10,298 nt of DNA from SYIM01 sp041182885 (GTDB lineage Bacteria > Pseudomonadota > Gammaproteobacteria > Burkholderiales > Burkholderiaceae_E): positions 1 through 10,298 of the forward strand of contig JBMSQB010000115.1 in assembly GCA_049423065.1 (NCBI GenBank), read 5' to 3'. How positions within the stretch are numbered: the stretch's first letter is position 1; the number at the start of each line of letters is the position of its first letter. This document shows positions 1 to 7,985 of the stretch, in pieces. A program made the position numbers and the translations under genes. The notes under the pieces were generated by a model. It was not told where the DNA came from. It did not search any database and saw nothing but the letters and a program-made list of their open reading frames with translations.

Positions 1-35
1 GGGTGCTGCTTGTGTCAGCAGATGCCCAGCAGCAA
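1..35 (-). terminator. possible groESL 3' hairpin (cut by window edge)
   Basis: Immediately after the groEL stop codon there are perfect 7-bp inverted arms, TGCTGCT at 4-10 and AGCAGCA at 28-34, separated by 17 bases. This position suits the 3' hairpin of the groESL transcript. A following U-tract would lie outside the window, so termination cannot be confirmed. The long loop makes this a weak call. Confidence 0.3.
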
Positions 36-1679
<1,644 letters not shown>

Positions 1680-1682
<3 letters not shown>

Positions 1683-1704
1683 GTTCGGAGTACTCCTGAA
1701 TACG
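1680..1704 (-). promoter_or_regulatory. hairpin enclosing groEL RBS and start codon
   Basis: Read on the minus strand, bases 1704 to 1680 can fold on themselves. CGU pairs with AUG (C-G, G-U, U-A), there is one A/C mismatch, UUC pairs with GAA, one A is bulged, and GGA pairs with UCC around a GUAC loop. The 5' arm contains the Shine-Dalgarno sequence AGGAG and the 3' arm contains the AUG. The imperfect 9-bp stem is the kind of marginal structure that could reduce translation at low temperature. The pairing is directly visible; a thermosensor role is inference. Confidence 0.4.
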
Positions 1705-1717
1705 TGTAAGTAAGGAT

Positions 1718-1735
1718 TGGCTTAAGTCGAAGCCA
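1718..1735 (-). other. groES-groEL intercistronic hairpin
   Basis: The 67-bp space between groES and groEL contains a perfect 6-bp inverted repeat, TGGCTT and AAGCCA, around a six-base loop. No U-tract follows, so it is unlikely to be a terminator. It may be an mRNA stability or processing element between the two cistrons. Confidence 0.4.
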
Positions 1736-1749
1736 CTGCTATGCGTTGA

Positions 1750-2040
1750 TCAACCCTCGACCACCGCCATGATGTCTTCCTCGCGCATGACGAGAAGCTC
1801 ATCGCCGTCAACCTTGACGGTCTGGCCGCTGTACTTGCCAAACAGCACCTTGTCGCCGACTTTCACGCCGAGCGGGCGCACTTTGCCGTCGTCGCCGACC
1901 TTGCCGTTACCGACGGCGAGGATCTCGCCCTGATCGGGCTTCTCGGCGGCCGAATCGGGGATCACGATACCCGAGGCGGTTTTGCGTTCGTTGTCCAGAC
2001 GCTTGATGATCACGCGATCATGCAAAGGACGGAGTTTCAT
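1750..2040 (-). CDS. groES: 10-kDa co-chaperonin GroES
   Basis: GroES is the heptameric lid that closes the GroEL cavity and controls release of folded substrate in the cytoplasm. The 96-residue product begins MKLRPLHDRVIIKR, the canonical GroES N-terminus. It has the mobile loop around residues 17-32 with the GroEL-binding hydrophobic tripeptide IVI in SGIVIPDSA, the roof region near the middle, and the usual end EEDIMAVVEG. The start at 2040 is chosen because it gives the family length and has CAGGAG (2049-2054) eight bases upstream. A longer in-frame reading from 2154 would add 38 residues unlike any GroES. It is the first gene of groESL, preceded by a leader of about 145 nt and the CIRCE operator. 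Its start codon sits in the perfect palindrome GTTTCATGAAAC (2034-2045). Confidence 0.99.
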   Translation of the reverse strand: MKLRPLHDRVIIKRLDNERKTASGIVIPDSAAEKPDQGEILAVGNGKVGDDGKVRPLGVKVGDKVLFGKYSGQTVKVDGDELLVMREEDIMAVVEG

Positions 2041-2146
2041 GAAACAGGCTCCTGAGTTCTTGAAAACAAGGGGTTTTGGAAAATGACCGGGCTGGCCGAA
2101 ACCAGGGTCGGGCGGGAAGGGTGCTCCGGACAGTCGCCCGGCCGTT

Positions 2147-2163
2147 CCGGTCATGATGACCGG
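2147..2163 (-). repeat. perfect inverted repeat in groESL leader
   Basis: CCGGTCA and TGACCGG form perfect 7-bp arms with a 3-base centre, four bases from the edge of CIRCE and inside the inferred groESL 5' untranslated region. In RNA this would be a compact GC-rich hairpin near the 5' end. It could stabilise the message or be a second protein-binding site. No U-tract adjoins it, so attenuation is not indicated. Confidence 0.5.
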
Positions 2164-2166
2164 TTG

Positions 2167-2193
2167 TTAGCACTCATCTCGCGCGAGTGCTAA
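2167..2193 (-). promoter_or_regulatory. CIRCE operator (HrcA binding site)
   Basis: TTAGCACTC, nine bases, then GAGTGCTAA: a perfect match to the CIRCE consensus (TTAGCACTC-N9-GAGTGCTAA) bound by the heat-shock repressor HrcA. It lies at the inferred transcription start of groESL and its last base overlaps the -10 hexamer, so bound HrcA would block polymerase. In HrcA systems GroEL itself assists HrcA folding, which gives feedback on this operon. hrcA is not in the window. Confidence 0.97.
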
Positions 2194-2221
2194 TTATAGG
2201 GCCGTTCCAGACCATTTCAAG
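2193..2221 (-). promoter_or_regulatory. groESL promoter, overlapping sigma70 and sigma32 readings
   Basis: On the minus strand TTGAAA (2215-2220) and TATAAT (2193-2198) are separated by 16 bases, a strong sigma70-type promoter. The same bases read as a heat-shock sigma32 promoter, CTTGAAA (2215-2221), 13 bases, then CCCTATAAT (2193-2201), close to the known CTTGAAA/CCCCATNT consensus. Initiation is expected near 2186, within CIRCE. Joint RpoH and HrcA control of groE is known in some proteobacteria; its use here is inferred from the sequence. Confidence 0.8.
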
Positions 2222-2286
2222 TCCTGACCCCTCAGACCGGGCGGGGCCTGGGCTTGATCGCGCCCAAGTCCTGATGCCGGCGGTGG

Positions 2287-2292
2287 GATAAT
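2287..2292 (+). promoter_or_regulatory. weak -10 candidate for dsbD
   Basis: GATAAT, one base from TATAAT, lies 46 bases before the dsbD start in the divergent groES-dsbD spacer. No convincing -35 hexamer is found at 16-18 bases upstream, so this is tentative. The rest of the spacer between CIRCE and dsbD shows no other recognisable element. Confidence 0.3.
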
Positions 2293-2338
2293 CAGGCGGT
2301 ATCGTCGCGCGTCAGCGCCTCTTCGTGCCCAACCCGTC

Positions 2339-4738
2339 ATGTCCAACCAATCCGCCACCGGTCGGTTCGTCTGCGCACTGCTTCTGGCCGTCTGCATCAC
2401 CTGCCTCGTCCCCGCCGGCGGGTGGGCGGCGTCGGTGCGCGTGGACGCGGTGGAGGTCGAACTGGTGGCGCCTGGCAATGCGCTCCGCGCCGGCCGAGCC
2501 GAGTGGGTGGGGCTGCGTATCCGTCACGATCCGCATTGGCACACCTATTGGCGCAATCCCGGCGATTCCGGGCTTGCGACCACGCTCGAGTGGCAGATGC
2601 CGCCTGGGTTCTCGGCAGGGGCCCTGCAGTGGCCCGTCCCGGCGCGGTTTCTGATTGCGCCGCTTGCCAGCTACGGCTACGAGGATGAGGTCGTCTTGCC
2701 TGTGCGTGTTCAGGTGCCCGAGCAGGCGGCGGGCACCCGTGTGCGCCTGGAGGCGCGCGCCGCCTGGCTGATGTGCAGAGAGGTGTGCATACCGGGGGAG
2801 GCCTCGCTTCGCCTCGACCTGCCTGTCGTGGCGGCCGGTGCCGAAGCGGGGCAGTCGGTTCACGCAGCCCGCTTTGAGCGGGCGTTCGCTTTGCTGCCGG
2901 CAGCCACGCGCGAACTGCCCGTTGCGGTGGGGGCTGATTCGCTCTCGATCGCACTGGAAGCGCTCACGCCCGAGCCGGTCCTGTCAATGCCCAGGATCGA
3001 GTTCTTTCCGTACGCCGAGACCGGCTTGCTGCATGCGGCACCGCAGCGTATCCACGCCGCGCCGGGTTCGCCTGACCGGCCTGCGCGGATCGAGCTTGCG
3101 CTGAACGACGACGGCAAATCGCTCGCCAGGAAGGATCCCGGCGAGGCGGCGAAAACGCTGGGTGCCGGTGTTCTGGTGGTGGGCAGTCAGGTGATCGAAG
3201 TGATTGCCAGGGCGGCGCCTTACGTCGCCCCGGGGGCCGAACTCGCCCGGCTCGATGCGAAACCGGTCGTGCTGCCGCAGCAGGGCGCTGGGGCAACGGC
3301 GCGCGCCAGCGGGTCGGGCGGGCTGTTGTCCATCATCGGGCTTGGTTCTTCTGGCGGAGCGATGTCCGGCTCCGGACCCGGCGGGGGGCTGCAGGCGGGC
3401 GGGGGCGCTCCCGTGCAGGCAGATCGCACCCTCGCGCTGGTGCTGGTGTTCGCGGCGCTGGGGGGCCTCATTCTCAACCTGATGCCCTGCGTGTTTCCGG
3501 TCATCGGCCTCAAGGTGCTGGCGTTTGCCGAGCACGCGCATGACCCGTCGGCCGGGCGCCTGGTGGTGCCAGCGGGGCCCGAGCGCGGCGCGCGCCGCTC
3601 TGCGCTTGCTTTTGCTGCCGGCGTGGTCCTGTCTTTCCTGTTGCTCGGTCTTCTCATGCTGGCGCTCAAGGCAGCCGGCATCTCGGCCGGTTGGGGCTTT
3701 CAGTTGCAGTCGCCGGTGTTCGTGGCCGTAATGGCCCTCCTGTTCGTTGCGATCGCACTGAACCTCGCCGGTCTCTTCGAGGTGGGCGTGGGTCTCACCC
3801 GTTTGGGCCAATTCGACTCGGCAGCGCATGCGCCACCCACTGGGGCGCGTCGGTTTCTCGCCAATCTCGGATCGGGTGCGCTTGCGGTCCTGGTTGCCAC
3901 GCCCTGCACGGCGCCATTCATGGCGTCGGCTCTGGGCTTCACGCTGTCCAGCAGTGCGCCTGAATCGCTCGCGGTGTTCGCTGCCATCGGCATCGGCATG
4001 GCGCTTCCCTATCTGCTGCTGGGGTGGTTCCCGGCCTGGCTGCGCTGGCTGCCACGGCCTGGGCGCTGGATGGAAAGCCTGCGACAGTTCCTCGCCTTTC
4101 CCATGCTCGCCACCGCCGCGTGGCTCGCCTGGGTGCTGGGTCAGCAGGCGGGCATCGATGCGGTGTTCGCACTTGCATTGGCGGCGGTGCTGCTCGGCTT
4201 GAGCGGTTGGCTGCTGGGGCGTTTCGTTCAGGTGCGCGGCTGGGCGAAGGCGCGGCTCGCGGCGTTTGCCGGGGTGGCAGCACTTGCCGGGGCTGCATGG
4301 TTGGCGGTGCACTACGCGGCCGAGTCCCAGCCACCCGCGCCGCGCTCGTCCGATGAAACGCCCGCCGGCGCGGTGCGCGAGGCCGGCGCCTGGGAAACCT
4401 GGACACCGCAGCGGGTGCAGCAGGCGCGCGCCGACGGTCGCCCTGTGTTCGTGGATTTCACCGCAGCATGGTGTGTGAGCTGCCAGGCGAACAAGAAGCT
4501 GGTGCTCGAGCGTGAAGCGGTGGTTGCGCAGATGGCGCGTTACAACGTGCTGAGGCTGCGAGCCGACTGGACCCAGCGCGACCCGGCCATCACCGCCGAG
4601 CTTGCTCGTCACGGGCGTAATGGCGTGCCGCTTTATCTGCTGTATGACCCTGCTGGTCGAGCGCCGCGCGTGCTGCCTGAAATCCTCACTGTGGGCATCG
4701 TGACCGAAGCGCTCGGCGCGCTCCCGTCAAAAAAATAG
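2339..4738 (+). CDS. dsbD: DsbD/ScsB-family protein-disulfide reductase
   Basis: This inner-membrane protein passes electrons from cytoplasmic thioredoxin to periplasmic disulfide proteins. The 799-residue product starts with a signal peptide (core about 10-27, likely cleavage near WA-AS, residues 30-31). The periplasmic N-terminal region (about 32-300) carries the family sequence HWHTYWRNPGDSG and a CxxxC pair, Cys146 and Cys150. A glycine-rich linker (about 315-360) precedes roughly eight membrane helices (364-660), which hold the two electron-carrying cysteines Cys384 (LMPCVFP) and Cys523 (ATPCTAPF). A C-terminal thioredoxin domain (about 680-799) has the active site WCVSC (Cys712, Cys715). 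All three cysteine pairs are present, so the relay looks complete. E. coli DsbD is much shorter (about 565 residues), and the long N-terminal part resembles the ScsB type. The start is the only good one for the signal peptide, but no clear ribosome binding site precedes it. It is transcribed divergently from groESL. Confidence 0.93.
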   Translation: MSNQSATGRFVCALLLAVCITCLVPAGGWAASVRVDAVEVELVAPGNALRAGRAEWVGLRIRHDPHWHTYWRNPGDSGLATTLEWQMPPGFSAGALQWPVPARFLIAPLASYGYEDEVVLPVRVQVPEQAAGTRVRLEARAAWLMCREVCIPGEASLRLDLPVVAAGAEAGQSVHAARFERAFALLPAATRELPVAVGADSLSIALEALTPEPVLSMPRIEFFPYAETGLLHAAPQRIHAAPGSPDRPARIELALNDDGKSLARKDPGEAAKTLGAGVLVVGSQVIEVIARAAPYVAPGAELARLDAKPVVLPQQGAGATARASGSGGLLSIIGLGSSGGAMSGSGPGGGLQAGGGAPVQADRTLALVLVFAALGGLILNLMPCVFPVIGLKVLAFAEHAHDPSAGRLVVPAGPERGARRSALAFAAGVVLSFLLLGLLMLALKAAGISAGWGFQLQSPVFVAVMALLFVAIALNLAGLFEVGVGLTRLGQFDSAAHAPPTGARRFLANLGSGALAVLVATPCTAPFMASALGFTLSSSAPESLAVFAAIGIGMALPYLLLGWFPAWLRWLPRPGRWMESLRQFLAFPMLATAAWLAWVLGQQAGIDAVFALALAAVLLGLSGWLLGRFVQVRGWAKARLAAFAGVAALAGAAWLAVHYAAESQPPAPRSSDETPAGAVREAGAWETWTPQRVQQARADGRPVFVDFTAAWCVSCQANKKLVLEREAVVAQMARYNVLRLRADWTQRDPAITAELARHGRNGVPLYLLYDPAGRAPRVLPEILTVGIVTEALGALPSKK

Positions 4739-4764
4739 CCCTGGCGCTCCGCGCTTTTCAGCGG

Positions 4765-4794
4765 CGTTCCCTGGCGTTGCGGAACGGCGGTTTT
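4765..4794 (+). terminator. possible dsbD terminator
   Basis: CGTTCC (4765-4770) and GGAACG (4781-4786) form a perfect 6-bp stem with a 10-base loop. A GCGG spacer and a four-T run (4791-4794) follow. It lies 27 bases after the dsbD stop and before the btuB promoter candidate. The short T run makes it a weak intrinsic terminator. Confidence 0.4.
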
Positions 4795-4821
4795 GCGGGC
4801 CGCCCCATACCCGACTAGACT
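4793..4821 (+). promoter_or_regulatory. candidate promoter of the btuB riboswitch transcript
   Basis: TTGCGG (4793-4798) and TAGACT (4816-4821) are separated by exactly 17 bases. The match to sigma70 hexamers is moderate (3 of 6 and 4 of 6). The predicted start, near 4828-4829, coincides with the first base of riboswitch helix P1, which supports the call. Confidence 0.45.
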
Positions 4822-4828
4822 TGAGGGG

Positions 4829-5083
4829 CTTCGGTGCCGCATGTGGTGTCTTCACATGCGGTTAAACGGGAAACAGGGAGCGAGTTGCGCTGCACGCGAC
4901 AAGCCAACCTGTGCTGCCCCCGCAACGGTAAGCAGTGACGCGGTCCGGTAACGGGCCGCCGGCGCACCACGCAGCCACTGGGTCATCGCCCGGGCATTCA
5001 TGCCTGACGATCCCGGGAAGGCGGTCCGCCGACCCTGAGCGCCTGCCGCCCAGGACCATTGCCAGCCCGGATACCGGCCGAAG
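4829..5083 (+). ncRNA. cobalamin riboswitch (B12 aptamer) upstream of btuB
   Basis: This leader RNA binds adenosylcobalamin or a related corrinoid and lowers expression of the downstream uptake gene when B12 is plentiful. The closing helix P1 is visible as CTTCGG (4829-4834) with CCGAAG (5078-5083). A perfect 8-bp hairpin follows (CCGCATGT 4837-4844 with ACATGCGG 4854-4861), then the conserved TTAAACGGGAA. The core contains CTGCCCCCGCAACGGTAAGC (4914-4933), CCACTG (4975-4980) and CGGGAAGGCGG (5014-5024). It ends in the B12 box AGCCCGGATACCGGCC (5064-5079), close to the consensus AGYCAGRAGACCTGCC. It sits directly before btuB, as expected for this class, and the combination of conserved blocks makes the identification firm. 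Confidence 0.96.
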
Positions 5084-5158
5084 AGGCGGGCCCGCTTTTT
5101 TCGCGCGGGTTCATTTCACGAACCGGATCCCGCGGTGGGCGGGAGGGTTGGAGGTTTC
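5084..5158 (+). promoter_or_regulatory. riboswitch expression platform and btuB RBS
   Basis: The segment between aptamer and btuB start contains competing stems. GCGGG at 5105-5109 can pair back with CCCGC (5091-5095) or, as part of CGCGGG (5104-5109), forward with CCCGCG (5129-5134). GGTTC/GAACC (5108-5112, 5120-5124) offers a third choice. A T6 run (5096-5101) follows the GC palindrome GCGGGCCCGC (5086-5095), which suggests possible transcription termination, although the palindrome has little room for a loop. GGAGG (5150-5154) just before ATG is the ribosome binding site. Whether control is transcriptional or translational cannot be settled by eye. Confidence 0.55.
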
Positions 5159-7030
5159 ATGCTTTTCATTTCCTTTGGGCGCAGGCCCCGTCTTGTGTCG
5201 TCTCGTCGCGTTCTGAACATATCCGGACTGATGTGCGCCGTGCTGGCGACAACCCAGGCGGCCATTGCGCAGCGTCTCGACGAGGTGGTGGTGACCGCAA
5301 CGCGCTCGGATCAAACGGTGCAGCGTGCGCTTGCCGATGTGGTGGTGATCGACTCGGCACGGATTCGCGATTCGGCGGGTTCATCGCTTGCAGAGTTGCT
5401 TCGATCAAGTGCGGGGATTGAAATTTCCCAGCAGGGAGGCGTTGGCGCCATTACCGGACTGTTTGTGCGCGGGTCCAAAACTGCCCAGACCGTTGTTCTG
5501 GTCGATGGGGTTCGCATTGAAGATCCCATCACAGGGATCGCACCGATCGAATTTTTGCCGCTCTCGGCCATCGAACGGATCGAGGTTGTGCGCGGGCCAG
5601 CTGCGGCGTTTTATGGGTCGGGTGCAATCGGTGGCGTCATCCAGATCTTCACGCGAGAAACCCGCGGCGCGGTCCGTCCCGAGGTGTATGTGGTGGGCGG
5701 CTCGCGAGGCACTGCTCAACTCCAGGCCCGATTGTCTGGTGGTGATGCGACCTCTCGTTACACGCTTGCCGGTACGCGCGACACCACGCGCGGGTTCGAC
5801 GTCACGCGCGCGGGCAGTGCCAGCCGTCAGATCGACGATGATGGCAATCGCCAGACAAGCTTCACCGGGCTCCTCACGCATCGCCTGACACGCGACCTTC
5901 AGGTGGGCGCGCAGTTCTTGTCGACCGCCGGGCGCGGCGACTACGACTCGAGCTTTGGTACACCCGCAGACAGCTTCGTTGATTTTCGTACCCGGGTCGC
6001 GTCATTGTTTGCGCGGGCGCAGTTCAACGCCCACTGGGACACTGAACTGCGGCTTGGCAACAGCGCCTATGACTACAGCTATGGCGCTTTCTTTGCGCCG
6101 CGCACCGAAGCCAACTCGATCGGGTGGCAAAACACGCTTGCTGTGCGCGACAAGCTGAGACTGCTGTTTGGCGGTGACCACCGCCGTCAGCAGATCGAAG
6201 GGCCCGGCATCAGCACCGGCGGTGACCCCTACGCCCGGACCAACCGCTCGCATGTGTCCGCCTATGGAGGATTCGAGGTCGAGCACGACATTCACCACTG
6301 GCGGCTGGTGGCTCGCAATGATCGGGTGACAGGATTCGAAGGCGAAAGCACCGCGCTGTTTGCCTGGGGTATCCGTCCGGAACCGGGGTGGCTGTTGCGG
6401 GCATCCGCTGGGTCGGCGTTCAGGGTGCCAACGTTCCAGGACATGTATTACCCCTACGGTGCGAACCCGCTGCTGCGTCCCGAGCGGTCGATGGGACAGG
6501 AGCTCGCGCTCGAGCGCAGTGGAGGGGATCGCTATGCGCGGGCCATTGTGTTTCAAAACCGTATCCGCGATGCGATTGAACTGGATGCGAACTATGTGCC
6601 GCAGAATCTGCCGGCGGCCAAAGTGACCGGTGTCACGGGTGAGGCGGGGCTGCAACTCGGCGATTGGCGATTTCGCGCGAGCCTGACCCGCCAACAGCCG
6701 ACCGGCGAGAAGCTTGAGGCGGGCGCTATCGTCGAGGGTCCGCTCGCCCGGCGTTCCCGCGCGTTCGGAAGCGTTGGCGCCGACTGGAAGTCCGGGCCGT
6801 GGAGAAGTGGCGTTGACCTGATCGGGCAGTCTTCACGGTTCGATACCCGTGGCCAGACGCTGGGGGGGTACGGCCTGTTGGATGTCTGGGGAAGCCGGCA
6901 CCTGACCGATGAGGTGTCGCTCACCTGGCGCCTCGCCAATGCGACCGACCGCCAGTATGAGACCGCCTGGGGCTATCGATCCACGCCGCGCACGCTGCTG
7001 CTGGGCGTGAGGTATGTGCCCAGACCTTGA
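5159..7030 (+). CDS. btuB: TonB-dependent vitamin B12 receptor BtuB
   Basis: BtuB is the outer-membrane beta-barrel that imports cobalamin using energy delivered by TonB. The 623-residue product starts with a signal peptide (hydrophobic part about 22-36, likely cleavage after AIAQ at 38). The mature N-terminus RLDEVVVTATRSDQ contains the TonB box-like DEVVVTA. The plug domain (about 50-166) shows VFVIDSA-like and VLVDGVRI segments and ends with the typical IERIEVVRGPAAAFYGSGAI stretch and GGVIQIFTRE. The rest is barrel, including FRVPTFQDMYYP, a BtuB-family signature region. The start at 5159 is preferred because GGAGG lies just upstream; a GTG at 5135 is possible but lacks a binding site, and Met at 5231 would leave a very short signal peptide. 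The cobalamin riboswitch directly upstream independently supports the substrate. The C-terminus ends VPRP rather than in the usual aromatic residue. The coding end overlaps btuF. Confidence 0.95.
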   Translation: MLFISFGRRPRLVSSRRVLNISGLMCAVLATTQAAIAQRLDEVVVTATRSDQTVQRALADVVVIDSARIRDSAGSSLAELLRSSAGIEISQQGGVGAITGLFVRGSKTAQTVVLVDGVRIEDPITGIAPIEFLPLSAIERIEVVRGPAAAFYGSGAIGGVIQIFTRETRGAVRPEVYVVGGSRGTAQLQARLSGGDATSRYTLAGTRDTTRGFDVTRAGSASRQIDDDGNRQTSFTGLLTHRLTRDLQVGAQFLSTAGRGDYDSSFGTPADSFVDFRTRVASLFARAQFNAHWDTELRLGNSAYDYSYGAFFAPRTEANSIGWQNTLAVRDKLRLLFGGDHRRQQIEGPGISTGGDPYARTNRSHVSAYGGFEVEHDIHHWRLVARNDRVTGFEGESTALFAWGIRPEPGWLLRASAGSAFRVPTFQDMYYPYGANPLLRPERSMGQELALERSGGDRYARAIVFQNRIRDAIELDANYVPQNLPAAKVTGVTGEAGLQLGDWRFRASLTRQQPTGEKLEAGAIVEGPLARRSRAFGSVGADWKSGPWRSGVDLIGQSSRFDTRGQTLGGYGLLDVWGSRHLTDEVSLTWRLANATDRQYETAWGYRSTPRTLLLGVRYVPRP

Positions 7031-7985
7031 CGGCCACCGCTCCGAGCTAGCGTTGAGAGGCGGTCCTCTGGCGAGGCGGGCGGGCGCCATTGCGGTGGTG
7101 GTCTCGGTGCTGGCTGGGTTGGCGGGCGTTTGCGAGGGGCGAGCAGCTCCGGCAAACCAGCCCGCCACGCGCGCGGTCACGATCGACGATGACCGTGGAC
7201 GATCGGTGGCCGCGGTTCCACGGGCAAGCCGCATTGTTTCGCTCGCGCCGCATCTGACGGACCTCGTGGTGGCGCTTGGCGCTGCCGACCGCCTGATCGC
7301 GGTGGATCGGCACAGCGATGCGCCGCAGGTGAGTACTGCGTTGCCGCGGCTGGCGTCTTATCCGGCCATCGACCCCGAGCGCGTCGCTGCGCTCAAACCG
7401 GATCTCATCCTGCTCTGGGGGGAAGGGCTCGCCGCGGGCACGCTCGCCCGGCTGGAGGCGCTTGGGCTACGGGTGTTTGTTTCGCAGCCCCATACCCTGG
7501 ACGATGTGGCGGGCTCGATCGAACGGATCGGCGCGCTGGTTGACACGGCGTCTGATCCCGATGCGCTCGCGACTTCGTTTCGCGCGCGACTGGCTGCGCT
7601 CACGGCAACCCACTCGCGAACGCCTGCAATACCGGTCTTCGTTCAGTTGTGGGAAGCGCCGCTCGTTACCCTGGGCGGGCGAGCAGTGATGGCAGATGCG
7701 CTGCACCGATGCGGGGTTCTTCAAGTGTTGACATTCGCCGATGCGGGCTCGCAGCGCGTCTCTCACGAGGCGGTGCTTGCGGCGGCGCCGAAGCTCATTC
7801 TGTCGACGGTGCAAGGATCAACCGACTCGCGCTGGCGGCAACTGGGGCTGGTGGGAAGGCATCCGCTTTCCGCGCGCTTCATCCGGCTGGAGGAGCCGGC
7901 GCTCGAGCGGCCTTCGCCGCCGGTGCTTGACTCACTTGCCCGGGTCTGTGCGCTGATCGAGGCAGCGGTGCCGCGCGCGCGTTAA
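7014..7985 (+). CDS. btuF: periplasmic cobalamin-binding protein BtuF
   Basis: BtuF captures B12 in the periplasm and delivers it to the BtuCD ABC transporter. The 323-residue product has a signal peptide with an RR-containing n-region and hydrophobic core (about 24-39), likely cleaved near RAAPA (44-46). The two-lobe helical-backbone metal-receptor fold is indicated by RIVSLAPHLTDLVVALGA (73-90), the segment YPAIDPERVAALKPDLILLW (116-135), VFVQLWEAPLVTLGG in the second lobe and VSHEAVLAAAPKLILS. Glu122 and Glu252 align by eye with the two E. coli BtuF glutamates that dock onto BtuC, so a BtuC partner is expected. The ATG at 7014 overlaps the last 17 bases of btuB, suggesting coupling to the riboswitch-controlled transcript; a TTG at 7053 is an alternative start. 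No btuC or btuD follows: the next genes converge from the other strand. Confidence 0.9.
   Translation: MCPDLDGHRSELALRGGPLARRAGAIAVVVSVLAGLAGVCEGRAAPANQPATRAVTIDDDRGRSVAAVPRASRIVSLAPHLTDLVVALGAADRLIAVDRHSDAPQVSTALPRLASYPAIDPERVAALKPDLILLWGEGLAAGTLARLEALGLRVFVSQPHTLDDVAGSIERIGALVDTASDPDALATSFRARLAALTATHSRTPAIPVFVQLWEAPLVTLGGRAVMADALHRCGVLQVLTFADAGSQRVSHEAVLAAAPKLILSTVQGSTDSRWRQLGLVGRHPLSARFIRLEEPALERPSPPVLDSLARVCALIEAAVPRAR

Noticed and set aside
2041..2154. 38-residue N-terminal extension of GroES
   Set aside because: The canonical GroES begins at 2040 with a good RBS. The extension is proline-rich leader sequence and lies in the inferred 5' UTR.
2218..2274. 10-bp direct repeat CAAGTCCTGA (2218-2227 and 2265-2274)
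   Set aside because: Only two copies 47 bp apart, with one overlapping the groESL -35. No known element matches, and chance similarity is likely.
2984..4612. 542-residue open frame on the minus strand inside dsbD
   Set aside because: It is rich in Arg, Gln, His and Gly with no domain or signal, and is fully opposite the conserved dsbD; a GC-driven shadow frame.
7125..7135. Possible lipobox in BtuF (LAGVC)
   Set aside because: The residue before Cys40 is Val, which does not fit the lipobox [LVI][AST][GA]C. A standard cleaved signal peptide near residue 45 fits better.
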